A stretch of 64,000 nt of DNA, taken from assembly GCF_900112185.1 (NCBI RefSeq), contig NZ_FOKP01000007.1:124001-188000 (forward strand), written 5' to 3'. The DNA is from Allobosea sp. CRIB-10 (GTDB lineage Bacteria; Pseudomonadota; Alphaproteobacteria; Rhizobiales; Beijerinckiaceae). Each line of letters opens with the position of its first letter. Position 1 is the first letter of the stretch. Position numbers and translations under genes: made by a program. Positions 52,119 to 61,912 of the stretch are shown in pieces. The notes beneath the pieces are model-generated. The model ran no database searches and was not told the DNA's origin. It saw only the letters and a program-made list of their open reading frames with translations.

Positions 52119-53003
52119 GTGAGCTCAGTCGTCTTCGACCGCGCGCTCTATCGCCGCCGCCTGTCGGCTGCGCTTTCCGCCGGCTATCCCGATTTCCTGC
52201 TGGCACGCTGCGTCGGCGATCTCGACGAGCGGCTCTCGGCGGTGCTGCGCCGCTTCGAACGGGCGGCCGATCTCGGCACGCCGCTGTCCTTGGCAGGGCC
52301 GGTGCTGCAGGCGCGGGCGGGGCACCTCTTGCGCATGGCGGAAGTCGCGGATGCCGGCACCGCTGTCGTCGGCGATCTCGAGGCGCTGCCATTCGCACCG
52401 GAATCGCTCGATCTCGCCGCCTCGCTGCTGGCGCTGCACGCGGTTAACGACCTGCCTGGCGCCCTCATCCAGATCAAGCGGGCGCTCAGGCCCGACGGGC
52501 TCTTCATCGCCTGCCTGCTTGCCGGCCAGAGCCTGACCGAATTGCGCCAGTCGCTGCTGGCGGCCGAGGTCGAATTGACCGGAGGAGCAAGCCCGCGCGT
52601 CGCGCCCTTCGCCGATCTGCGCGATCTCGGTGGGCTATTGCAGCGCGCCGGCTTCGCGCTGCCCGTCATCGACAGCGAGAGCGTCACGGTGCGCTATGGC
52701 GACATGTTCGGCCTGCTGCGTGATCTGCGCGCCATGGGCTGGGCCAATGCGCTCTCCGAGCGCAGCCGCAAGCCGCTGCGTCGCGGCGTGCTGTTGCGGG
52801 CGGCCGAGCTCTATGCAGAGCGTTTCTCCGATGCGGATGGGCGCCTGCGCGCGACCTTCGAGATCGTCTGGCTCTCCGGCTGGGCACCGCATGAGAGCCA
52901 GCAGAAGCCGCTGCGGCCCGGCTCGGCCAAGGCGCGATTGGCGGATGCGCTCGGCGTTGCCGAGATCGGCGCCGGCGACAAGGCGGGCGGGGAGAAGCTA
53001 TGA
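52119..53003 (+). CDS. SAM-dependent methyltransferase-fold protein, NDUFAF5/BioC-like
   Basis: A 294-residue class I methyltransferase-like protein. It opens VFDRALYRRRLSAALSAGY, the opening pattern of the NDUFAF5 group, then has a shortened cofactor region (AGTAVVGDLEALPFAPESLDLAASLLALHAVNDLPGAL, positions ~85-123) and a C-terminal part. The classic glycine-rich motif I (DxGxGxG) is not obvious here: the equivalent LLRMAEVADAG lacks the glycines, so cofactor binding may be altered. In mitochondria NDUFAF5 hydroxylates a complex I subunit. The GTG start follows pepF by 13 nt; its stop overlaps the thioesterase start. Confidence 0.8.
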   Translation: MSSVVFDRALYRRRLSAALSAGYPDFLLARCVGDLDERLSAVLRRFERAADLGTPLSLAGPVLQARAGHLLRMAEVADAGTAVVGDLEALPFAPESLDLAASLLALHAVNDLPGALIQIKRALRPDGLFIACLLAGQSLTELRQSLLAAEVELTGGASPRVAPFADLRDLGGLLQRAGFALPVIDSESVTVRYGDMFGLLRDLRAMGWANALSERSRKPLRRGVLLRAAELYAERFSDADGRLRATFEIVWLSGWAPHESQQKPLRPGSAKARLADALGVAEIGAGDKAGGEKL

Positions 53004-53440
53004 GCGAGAAGCCGGTCAGGCTGGGGCGGGCCGATTTCCGCCTGTTCCGTGCGATCCCGACGCGCTGGGCCGACAACGACGTCTTCGGCCACGTCAACAA
53101 TGTGATCTACTACAACTGGTTCGACACGGTGGTAAATGCCTGGCTGATCGAGCAGGGCTTTCTCGACGTGAAGGAGAGCAAGGTCGTCGGCCTCGTGGTC
53201 GGCACCCGTTGCGACTATTTCGAGAGCGTCGCGTTTCCGGAGATCGTCGAGGGTGCACTGGCGGTCGAGAAGCTCGGCCGTTCCTCGGTGAGCTATCGGA
53301 TCGGCATCTTCCGGCAGGGCGGGGCGCTGACCGCGGCGCAGGGCCTCTTCACCCATGTCTATGTCGAGCGCGGTCCGCAGACGCCGGTACCGATCCCGGC
53401 CAAGCTGCGTGCGGCCATGGCGGAGATCGGGGTAGGGTAG
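53000..53440 (+). CDS. Acyl-CoA thioesterase, 4-hydroxybenzoyl-CoA thioesterase family
   Basis: A 146-residue hot-dog-fold enzyme. The active-site block is TRWADNDVFGHVNNVIYYNWFDT, given here as positions ~21-43, with the conserved Asp of the 4HBT family. It hydrolyses a thioester, acyl chain unknown. The ATG overlaps the methyltransferase stop by 4 nt (ATGA), so the two are translationally coupled. Convergent with the VapC gene. Confidence 0.9.
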   Translation: MSEKPVRLGRADFRLFRAIPTRWADNDVFGHVNNVIYYNWFDTVVNAWLIEQGFLDVKESKVVGLVVGTRCDYFESVAFPEIVEGALAVEKLGRSSVSYRIGIFRQGGALTAAQGLFTHVYVERGPQTPVPIPAKLRAAMAEIGVG

Positions 53441-53459
53441 GCGCTCTGGCGCCCTCCCA

Positions 53460-53849
53460 TCACGCGATCAGCAGACCGCAATGCTTGGCGAAGGGGTCGA
53501 AGTCGCGATCCTGATGGAGCAGGAAATGGCCATGTGCAATGCAGTAGGTAGCGATCACGAGATCGGGCGATTTTCGGATCGTCACGCCGAGGCTGCGTAG
53601 CTTGCGATAATGCCGGGCAGCCTGGGATGCCAACTCGGGAGACAGCATCGGCCGCACCTGGAAACGGCGAAGCCGCTTTTCGAGCGCAGACGCGTGCGCT
53701 TCGTCGCGGGCGCCCCGCAGCACTTCCAGAAGCACGATGTCGCCGACGAGAATCGATGCGGCGCTTTCGATGGCATTGAGCCGAGCGACAGCCTGTGAAG
53801 GCGTTCGCCGCAGCAGCGCGATCAAAACCGACGAATCGACCGCAATCAC
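53460..53849 (-). CDS. vapC: VapC-type PIN domain toxin
   Basis: A 129-residue ribonuclease toxin. PIN acidic residues are visible: the Asp in AVDSSVLIALL, the Glu in LLEVLRGA, and the Asp pair around KSPDLVIA and HQDRDFDPF. VapC toxins cleave tRNA or rRNA to arrest growth and are held by VapB. Its ATG overlaps the antitoxin stop by 4 nt. A complete VapBC pair with an intact active site. Confidence 0.93.
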   Translation of the reverse strand: MIAVDSSVLIALLRRTPSQAVARLNAIESAASILVGDIVLLEVLRGARDEAHASALEKRLRRFQVRPMLSPELASQAARHYRKLRSLGVTIRKSPDLVIATYCIAHGHFLLHQDRDFDPFAKHCGLLIA

Positions 53850-54058
53850 AGGTATTCAGGATCGGTGAGATCGGTCCTCATCTCGTCGAGGTCTCCTTCC
53901 CAACCCAAGCCTGCGAGCTCGCGGAGGGCACGTCGCGCCTCGTGCTCGCGCACGAGAGCGCGCAAGGCTTCTTCCACGGTTGCGCGTTTGGTCGGCAGGC
54001 CGGTTGCTTTCATGGCCTCGGCGAGCAACTTGTCATCGAGCTCGATATTGGTGCGCAT
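53846..54058 (-). CDS. vapB: VapB-type antitoxin
   Basis: A 70-residue antitoxin. The N-terminal MRTNIELDDKLLAEAMKATG is a ribbon-helix-helix DNA-binding region, and the C-terminal half (EHEARRALRELAGLGWEGDL) is the toxin-binding tail typical of the VapB type II family (the LGW pattern). It neutralises VapC and represses its own promoter. A perfect palindrome lies 20 nt upstream, over the promoter. Confidence 0.93.
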   Translation of the reverse strand: MRTNIELDDKLLAEAMKATGLPTKRATVEEALRALVREHEARRALRELAGLGWEGDLDEMRTDLTDPEYL

Positions 54059-54078
54059 GGCGGCCTCGATGTGTAGGG

Positions 54079-54116
54079 ATTATCCGGATAATACACATCA
54101 AGTGGTTGACGCTCAA
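54079..54116 (-). promoter_or_regulatory. vapBC promoter with palindromic operator
   Basis: On the minus strand, -35-like TTGAGC (54111-54116) and -10-like TATTAT (54088-54093) are 17 bp apart. The perfect 14-bp palindrome ATTATCCGGATAAT (54079-54092) covers the -10. This fits autorepression by the VapB dimer. Confidence 0.65.
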
Positions 54117-54218
54117 TCTGTGTGCCACCGCTGCGATTGTCTCAGACGCCATTTTCAGGCTATTGCCCCCGCTTGAGATCGAGCCTCTGGCTCGCCCCCT
54201 CCGTCAGGAACAGGCCGC

Positions 54219-56429
<2,211 letters not shown>

Positions 56430-56440
56430 GGAGAACTGCC

Positions 56441-56677
56441 ATGGCGATGGAAGCGAGCGAGATCGAGCGCATGATCAAGGCGGCGTTCCCAGATGCCGTC
56501 GTCGAGATCAAGGATCTAGCCGGCGACGGCGACCATTATGCCGCGACGGTGGTCTCGGCTGCCTTCAAGGGCAAGAGCAGAGTGCAGCAGCACCAGATGG
56601 TCTATGCCGCCCTGCAAGGGAACATGGGCGGCGTGCTGCATGCCCTTGCGCTGACGACGACGGTTCCCCAAGATTAG
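56441..56677 (+). CDS. bolA: BolA family protein
   Basis: A 78-residue BolA/IbaG-type protein. It has AMEASEIERMIKAAFPDAVVEI, DGDHYAATVVSAAFKGKSRV and the signature QQHQMVYAAL. With a monothiol glutaredoxin, BolA holds a shared [2Fe-2S] cluster and takes part in iron sensing or cluster transfer. Its position directly before grxD supports this. It starts 11 nt after purL. Confidence 0.93.
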   Translation: MAMEASEIERMIKAAFPDAVVEIKDLAGDGDHYAATVVSAAFKGKSRVQQHQMVYAALQGNMGGVLHALALTTTVPQD

Positions 56678-56723
56678 AACGAGTTCATCCAGCGGGCCTT
56701 GAACCCGCCGCAGGAGAAAAGAC

Positions 56724-57059
56724 ATGAGCGACGTCAACGCCCGCATCGATGCTGAAGTGAAGTCCAGCGACGTGGTGCTCTTCATGAAGGGCACGCCGCA
56801 ATTCCCGATGTGCGGCTTCTCCGGCCAGGTCGTGCAGATCCTTTCCTATGTCGGCGTGCCCTTCAAGGGCGTTAACGTGCTCGAGGACCAGGAGATCCGC
56901 GAGGGCATCAAGGCCTATTCGAACTGGCCGACCATCCCGCAGCTCTATGTCAAGGGCGAGTTCGTCGGCGGCTGCGACATCACCCGCGAGATGTTCCAGG
57001 CCGGCGAATTGCAGGCGCTGTTCGAAGAGAAGGGCATCGCCGTCAAGCAGGCGAGCTGA
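56724..57059 (+). CDS. grxD: Monothiol glutaredoxin, Grx4 type
   Basis: A 111-residue protein with the CGFS active site in [16 protein letters not shown], the KGTP-like cluster-binding Lys in LFMKGTPQF, and [19 protein letters not shown]. It carries a [2Fe-2S] cluster with glutathione and partners with BolA. 46 nt after bolA on the same strand; likely cotranscribed. Length is normal. Confidence 0.97.
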   Translation: MSDVNARIDAEVKSSDVVLFMKGTPQFPMCGFSGQVVQILSYVGVPFKGVNVLEDQEIREGIKAYSNWPTIPQLYVKGEFVGGCDITREMFQAGELQALFEEKGIAVKQAS

Positions 57060-57119
57060 AGGGCCCGCAGACCTTTTGCTTCGACGGGTGCATGACGCTG
57101 GCTTGTGCTATGAAGCGGC

Positions 57120-57452
57120 ATGAGCGGTTACGTCACCCTGCGCGAGCGCCATGAGCGCAAGCTTGCGGAGTACCAAGCTTCGGTGGAGGCGCTGAAGCCG
57201 ATGCTCGCTGCCTATGCGCGCGAGCATGGCGGCGCGTTCATCCTGTTCGGGTCCGCGGCGCGCGGAACGCCTAATGATCAGAGCGATGTCGACATTCTGG
57301 TCGACTTTCCGGAGGCGAACGCGATGGTCGCATGCGGCTTCGCCGAGGATTCATGCTGGCGGCTGGGCCTGAAGCCCGATGTGCGGCCTGTGATATGGAC
57401 CTCCGGCAAGGTGGTGGCGCGTGCCCGAGCCGAAGGCCTGATTTTGGCGTAA
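57120..57452 (+). CDS. mntA: MntA-type nucleotidyltransferase antitoxin
   Basis: A 110-residue minimal nucleotidyltransferase. The motif is complete: Gly44-Ser45, ten residues, then Asp56-Val-Asp58 (LFGSAARGTPNDQSDVDIL), exactly the GSX10DXD of MntA. In characterised HepT/MntA pairs, MntA transfers AMP to a tyrosine of the HEPN toxin and silences it. The partner HEPN gene starts 13 nt later. Intact pair. Similar in motif to the truncated gene at the left edge of the window. Confidence 0.9.
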   Translation: MSGYVTLRERHERKLAEYQASVEALKPMLAAYAREHGGAFILFGSAARGTPNDQSDVDILVDFPEANAMVACGFAEDSCWRLGLKPDVRPVIWTSGKVVARARAEGLILA

Positions 57453-57465
57453 GGCGAATACAGCG

Positions 57466-57936
57466 ATGATGGCGGAGCGCTGGGGAGACATCAGAGCGGA
57501 CATCGCTGCGGCAAAGCGCCATTTTGCCGCCGCCGAGCGCATCGGCAGGCAAGAAGCGATCGATACTGCCACAGATGCTGGCTATGATGCTGCGATGGCG
57601 CTCCAGCATGCTATGCTCGCCGGCTATACGTCCTTCGAACTCGCTCTGCGCCGAATCCTGGCCCTGCTCGACGAGGATGCGCCGGTCGGACCAGACTGGC
57701 ATGCTGCGCTCATCCGCCGTGTGTCGACGCCGATCGCAAATGCCCGTCCTGCCATCATCAGCCCGAAACTCGCCGGCGATGCAGCCGAATTGATGCGCTT
57801 TCGGCATGTCGCCATGCACAGCTACGATAATTTCGATTTCGAGCGTGCGAGGACGGCGGTTGCCGCTGCCGGGCGTTTCCTCGCGCGCATCGACGACGAT
57901 CTCGCGACGTTCCGCGCGGCTATCGATCCGGACTGA
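57466..57936 (+). CDS. hepT: HepT-type HEPN toxin
   Basis: A 156-residue helical HEPN protein (HepT/DUF86-like). The catalytic motif RX4HXY is seen at Arg113-His118-Tyr120 (FRHVAMHSY), the arrangement needed for RNase activity and for AMPylation at the tyrosine by MntA. The protein has an Ala-rich helix (GYDAAMALQHAMLAGYTSFE) and a longer N-terminus than the minimal HEPN. HepT cuts RNA, and the MntA partner modifies it. Its length (156) is a little above the family average of about 110-150. Confidence 0.88.
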   Translation: MMAERWGDIRADIAAAKRHFAAAERIGRQEAIDTATDAGYDAAMALQHAMLAGYTSFELALRRILALLDEDAPVGPDWHAALIRRVSTPIANARPAIISPKLAGDAAELMRFRHVAMHSYDNFDFERARTAVAAAGRFLARIDDDLATFRAAIDPD

Positions 57937-57942
57937 GCCGCT

Positions 57943-59673
57943 TCACTTCACCAGCAGCCAATCCTCGACCACCAGCGCGTCGAGGCCGCTGGTATAGAAC
58001 ATCAGGATCGCATCCTCGCTCGTATGCAGGATCGGCTTGCCCATGATGTTGAAGGAGGTGTTGAGGACCACCGGCACGCCGGTGATGTCGTGGAAGGCCA
58101 AGATCAGCGCGTGATAGCGCGGATTGCGCTGCGCCGTGACGCTCTGCAGGCGCCCGGTCGCATCCTCGTGGACGACGGCCGGAACGCGGTCGCGCACAGC
58201 TTCCTTCCAGGTCAGGGTGCGCTCCATATAGGGCGCATCCTGATAGTTCTCGAACCAGTCGGGGCCGTGCTCGGCCAGGATCGAGGGCGCGAAGGGCCGG
58301 AAGGCCTCGCGGTACTTCACCTTGGCGTTGAGGATGTCCTTGGCGTCGGCCGGGCGCGGATCGGCCAGGATCGAGCGGTTGCCGAGGGCGCGTGGCCCGA
58401 ATTCGGCACGCCCCTGCGCCCAGCCGATCAGCTTGCCTTGTGCGAGGAGTTTCGCCGTCGCGATGATGATCTCGTCAGGCGGGAGCTTCTTCAGCCGCGG
58501 CTCCCAGGCGGCCATGCGCTCGAACGGCTCGGTCGAGAGGCTGGAGCCGAGATAGGGGCTCATCGGGCCCTTCGGCGCCTGCCAGCCCGGATTCGCCTCG
58601 GCATGGGCGAGCCAGGCGGCGCCGATCGCATTGCCGTCATCGGCCGGGGCGGAGGGGACGTGGACCTGCTTGAAGCCGTGGCGGCCGACGATCTTGCCGT
58701 TGAAGGAGGAGTTGAGCGCGCAGCCGCCGGCAAGCACGAGGTTTTCCGATGGGCAGAGCGCCGCCGTTTCGGCAAGCAGCGCCTCCATCATCTCGGCGAA
58801 GACGTCCTGGCCGCAGCGCGAGAGATCGGCCCAGCCCTTGTCGAGTGCATCGGCCGGGCGGCGGGCGAGGATCTCGTCGGCGACGCTCTGGACCGTCGCG
58901 GCATCGGCGAAGCTGAGCTTGGTGCCCTCGACGCGATAGAGCTTGCGCAGCAATGCGAGCAGCGCGGGATCGCGCTTGCCATAGGGCGCGAGCCCCATGA
59001 TCTTCCATTCCTCGCCCTTGGCCTGGTCGAAGCCGGCGAGGTCGGTGACGAAGCCGAAATAGAAGCCGATCGATTCGCGGCCGCGATGCCGCTTCAGCTC
59101 GGTGAGGCGGCCGTCCTTCAGCGCGAAGATGGCGGAGGCGCCGGTCTCGCCCATGCCGTCGACGACGAGGCAGGCGGCGTCGCGGAAGGGCGACGACCAG
59201 GAGGCATAGGCGGCGTGGCTGAGATGATGGCCGTAGCGCTTGATCCCGGTGAGCTTCGCCTCGCCGAAGGCGCGGTCGAGGCCGAGCAGGGTGCCGAGGC
59301 CGGCGCGCTGCTGCTGGTGGTGCAGGTTGGCGATCAGGGCGCGCTCGCTGCGCTCGGGCACGAGCGAGCGGTTGAAGGCGGGCGAGAGCTTCAGGAGCGA
59401 GTCGAGGCTGAAGGAGCCGGCGCGGCTCATCTGGTCGAGGAAGCCGGTGAACTCCTCGCCCCAGCTGGTGGCGAGCCTGATCTCGACGCCCTTGGGAATG
59501 TAGCGCTTGACCAGGCTTTCCATCCGCGCCGCCGTGTCCGGCTCGCAGTTCGGCGCGCGCTTGTATTGCAGGTAGCGCTCGGCCGCCTCGGCGAAGAGGA
59601 CCTCGCCGTCGGGATCGACGATCGCGATGGCCGGGTCGTGGAAGGTGGTGGCGAGGCCGATAGTGTAGCTCAT
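57943..59673 (-). CDS. Carbamoyltransferase, NodU/CmcH family
   Basis: A 576-residue enzyme of the Kae1-like/YrdC-like type. The N-terminal half contains TIGLATTFHDPAIAIVD and the metal-binding GHHLSHAAYA, with VVDGMGETGA for ATP/carbamoyl-adenylate; the C-terminal half carries GRAEFGPRALGNRSILADPR and VLNTSFNIMGKPI, all diagnostic. It moves a carbamoyl group from carbamoyl phosphate to a hydroxyl or other acceptor. There are no glycosyltransferase or antibiotic genes nearby, so the acceptor is unknown. Start chosen at 59673 (MSYTIGLA); an ATG 11 codons upstream (59706) is possible. Convergent with hepT. Confidence 0.9.
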   Translation of the reverse strand: MSYTIGLATTFHDPAIAIVDPDGEVLFAEAAERYLQYKRAPNCEPDTAARMESLVKRYIPKGVEIRLATSWGEEFTGFLDQMSRAGSFSLDSLLKLSPAFNRSLVPERSERALIANLHHQQQRAGLGTLLGLDRAFGEAKLTGIKRYGHHLSHAAYASWSSPFRDAACLVVDGMGETGASAIFALKDGRLTELKRHRGRESIGFYFGFVTDLAGFDQAKGEEWKIMGLAPYGKRDPALLALLRKLYRVEGTKLSFADAATVQSVADEILARRPADALDKGWADLSRCGQDVFAEMMEALLAETAALCPSENLVLAGGCALNSSFNGKIVGRHGFKQVHVPSAPADDGNAIGAAWLAHAEANPGWQAPKGPMSPYLGSSLSTEPFERMAAWEPRLKKLPPDEIIIATAKLLAQGKLIGWAQGRAEFGPRALGNRSILADPRPADAKDILNAKVKYREAFRPFAPSILAEHGPDWFENYQDAPYMERTLTWKEAVRDRVPAVVHEDATGRLQSVTAQRNPRYHALILAFHDITGVPVVLNTSFNIMGKPILHTSEDAILMFYTSGLDALVVEDWLLVK

Positions 59674-59730
59674 GGCCGGCAGCGTATGGAGCAGCCGGCC
59701 GGCCATGGCAAATGCAATACACCAAGAGCG

Positions 59731-61839
59731 TCAGCCGCCGAGGCGGTTGCGGCGCAGCTCCGGCAGTATGGCGAGACGGCCGAGCGCCTGTTTCAGTTCC
59801 CGCTGCCGGCGCTTGCCGAGGATACCGGGGACGACCCTGTTGCTCGGTGGCTGCCCGGCCGCGATGTCGGCGACCTGCTGCTGCAGGATCGCGGAGAGCA
59901 GGAGCGCGTGATCGTCGGCGAATGCGGCCAGGTCTTCGCCGCCTCCGGCCCCCGATGCGGCGAGCGCCGCGAGCCGCTCCTGCGTCGCGCGACCGGGGGC
60001 GCCCTGATGCAGTGCGAGCAGGCGCGCCGTCGCGACGATATCCTTCAGGCCGTTGCGTTTGAGGTCGATGCGCCCGTCCTCCTCGGTGCGGATGCCGCCG
60101 AGAAGGCCGAGCCCCTGTGCCGGCTCGCCCGCGCTCTCGGCGAGGAGCTTGAGAAAGATCGTCTGTTCGCGTGCCGCCAACCAGGCCCCCCGCCAGAGCT
60201 GCTCGGCTATGGCTAGGTCGCCATAGACAGGCAGAAAGTCGAAGAAGATGTCGACATTGAGCAGGTCTTTCGGACTGGAGCGCGACAACCATTGGCCGAT
60301 GCGCCGGCGCCAGGTGGCGACCGAGCCGCGAAAATCCGGCTCCGACGCCATCACGCCGCCCTTGCAGAGCGGGACGCCCACTTCGTCGAGAATTCGGGTC
60401 ATGCGCCGCCCCAGCGCGGCGAACCAGCGATCGGCCGGGCCATCGGGCTCGCCTTCTGCGAAGACGATCGCATTGTCCTGGTCCATCGCCAGCAGGCTCT
60501 CGCCGCGCCCGGCCGAGCCGAGCACCAGGACCGTGTAGGGGCAAGGGGCGGGTCCGGCCTCGCCTGCGGCGAGTTCGGCCTCGGCGAGCATCGCCGCGCG
60601 TCGCGTCAGCGCGCCGACCTCGCGGGCGATCACGGCGGCGATCGTCCGGGCCGGGACGTCTTCCGTGAGCAGGGCCCGGGCGACCACGGGCAGTCGCGCC
60701 CAAGCGGTGGCGAGCGCCGGCAGGTCCGGGGCGCTGTCGATGTCGTCGCCGAGCGCCACCGCGGCGCTGGCTCGCAGCTGCAGCAGGTCTCGCGTGGTAA
60801 CGACGCCGACCAGCGCATTGTCCGGCCCGCTGACGGCCAGATGGCGCACACCATGCCGGCTCATCCGCCCGATCGCGCGGTAGAGGAAGGCGTCGGCCGG
60901 CACCGCGAGCAGCGGACGCGTCGCGCAAGCCGCGGCAGGCTGTGCGAGCGCGGCCGCGCCGTCTCTGGCGATGGCGCGCAGCACATCCCGTTCCGTCAGT
61001 ATGGCCAGGCCTTCGAGGGCTGCTTCCGCCCTGCCGACGAAGACCGAACTTAACCGCTCACGCGCCATGATGCGCAGCGCCTCCGCGAGAGCCGTTTGCG
61101 GTGCTACGATCGCCGGCTTCTCCCGCATCACCTCGCGGACGCGATGACGGTAGGGGTAGCTGTCGAGCTTCGGCAGGGGATCGTCGGCCCCGGCGGGGCT
61201 GTGCAGTTCCCAGGCAGGGGGCGCGGCGGCCGTCATCGCATCGGTGACGCGCCGGCTGGCCGAAATCGCCTCGCCGACGGTGCGGATGCCGCGTTCGCGC
61301 AAGCGCGGCGCCAGGGCGAGGAAGACGAGCCCTGCCGCCCGCGCATCGCCCAAAGCGCGGTGCCGTTCCTGAGGCGGGATGCCGAGCCAGCTGCCGAGCG
61401 CCTCGAGCGAATAGGAGGGCAGGCCGGGTTCGGCGAGCTGGGCGAGCAGGCGGATGTCGAGCGCCGGCGGGGCTTCGAAACCTCGGCCGATGCGCTCGGC
61501 CTCGCGCCGCAGCATGGCGATGTCGAAGCCGATTGTATGTCCGACGACGACCCGCCCGGCGAGGAATTGCGCGATGCCGTCAAAAAGTATCGTGAAATCC
61601 GGCGCGCCGGTCAGCGCGGCGCTGTCGAGGCCGTGCACGGCGCTGGCGGCGGCGGGAACCGGCGCATCCGTCGCGATCAGGCTGTGGAAAGCGTTGGCGC
61701 CGTCGAGGCTTCCCCGGTCGAGATGGATGGCGGCGATCTCGATCATCCGCGCGCGTCGGACATCGAGGCCGGTGGTCTCGACATCGAGCGCGACACCGTG
61801 GATGGCGAAAAGCGGCGTCGCTCGCAGCAGACTGGCCAT
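59731..61839 (-). CDS. DEDDh exonuclease - CBS pair - DUF294 nucleotidyltransferase fusion
   Basis: A 702-residue three-part protein. Residues 1-185 form a DnaQ-like 3'-5' exonuclease with Asp19-X-Glu21 (ALDVETTGL), Asp106 (HTIGFD) and His160-Asp165 (HRALGDA), the complete DEDDh set. Residues ~233-355 contain two CBS motifs (VREVMREKPAIVAPQTALAE and VTTRDLLQLR) for nucleotide sensing. Residues ~430-700 are a DUF294 nucleotidyltransferase-like region, with GSAGRGE at 441-447 and Asp453-Gln-Asp455 as the metal pair. All catalytic residues I can check are kept. DUF294/CBS proteins are known; the exonuclease in front is the unusual part. Divergent neighbours: none overlapping. Confidence 0.9.
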   Translation of the reverse strand: MASLLRATPLFAIHGVALDVETTGLDVRRARMIEIAAIHLDRGSLDGANAFHSLIATDAPVPAAASAVHGLDSAALTGAPDFTILFDGIAQFLAGRVVVGHTIGFDIAMLRREAERIGRGFEAPPALDIRLLAQLAEPGLPSYSLEALGSWLGIPPQERHRALGDARAAGLVFLALAPRLRERGIRTVGEAISASRRVTDAMTAAAPPAWELHSPAGADDPLPKLDSYPYRHRVREVMREKPAIVAPQTALAEALRIMARERLSSVFVGRAEAALEGLAILTERDVLRAIARDGAAALAQPAAACATRPLLAVPADAFLYRAIGRMSRHGVRHLAVSGPDNALVGVVTTRDLLQLRASAAVALGDDIDSAPDLPALATAWARLPVVARALLTEDVPARTIAAVIAREVGALTRRAAMLAEAELAAGEAGPAPCPYTVLVLGSAGRGESLLAMDQDNAIVFAEGEPDGPADRWFAALGRRMTRILDEVGVPLCKGGVMASEPDFRGSVATWRRRIGQWLSRSSPKDLLNVDIFFDFLPVYGDLAIAEQLWRGAWLAAREQTIFLKLLAESAGEPAQGLGLLGGIRTEEDGRIDLKRNGLKDIVATARLLALHQGAPGRATQERLAALAASGAGGGEDLAAFADDHALLLSAILQQQVADIAAGQPPSNRVVPGILGKRRQRELKQALGRLAILPELRRNRLGG

Positions 61840-61912
61840 GCCTCCCCCTTTTTCCGGAGGCTAGAGCGGGGCGGGCCGCTTCGCCAGCCCTGCCTGTCGG
61901 CAGGACCGGCCG

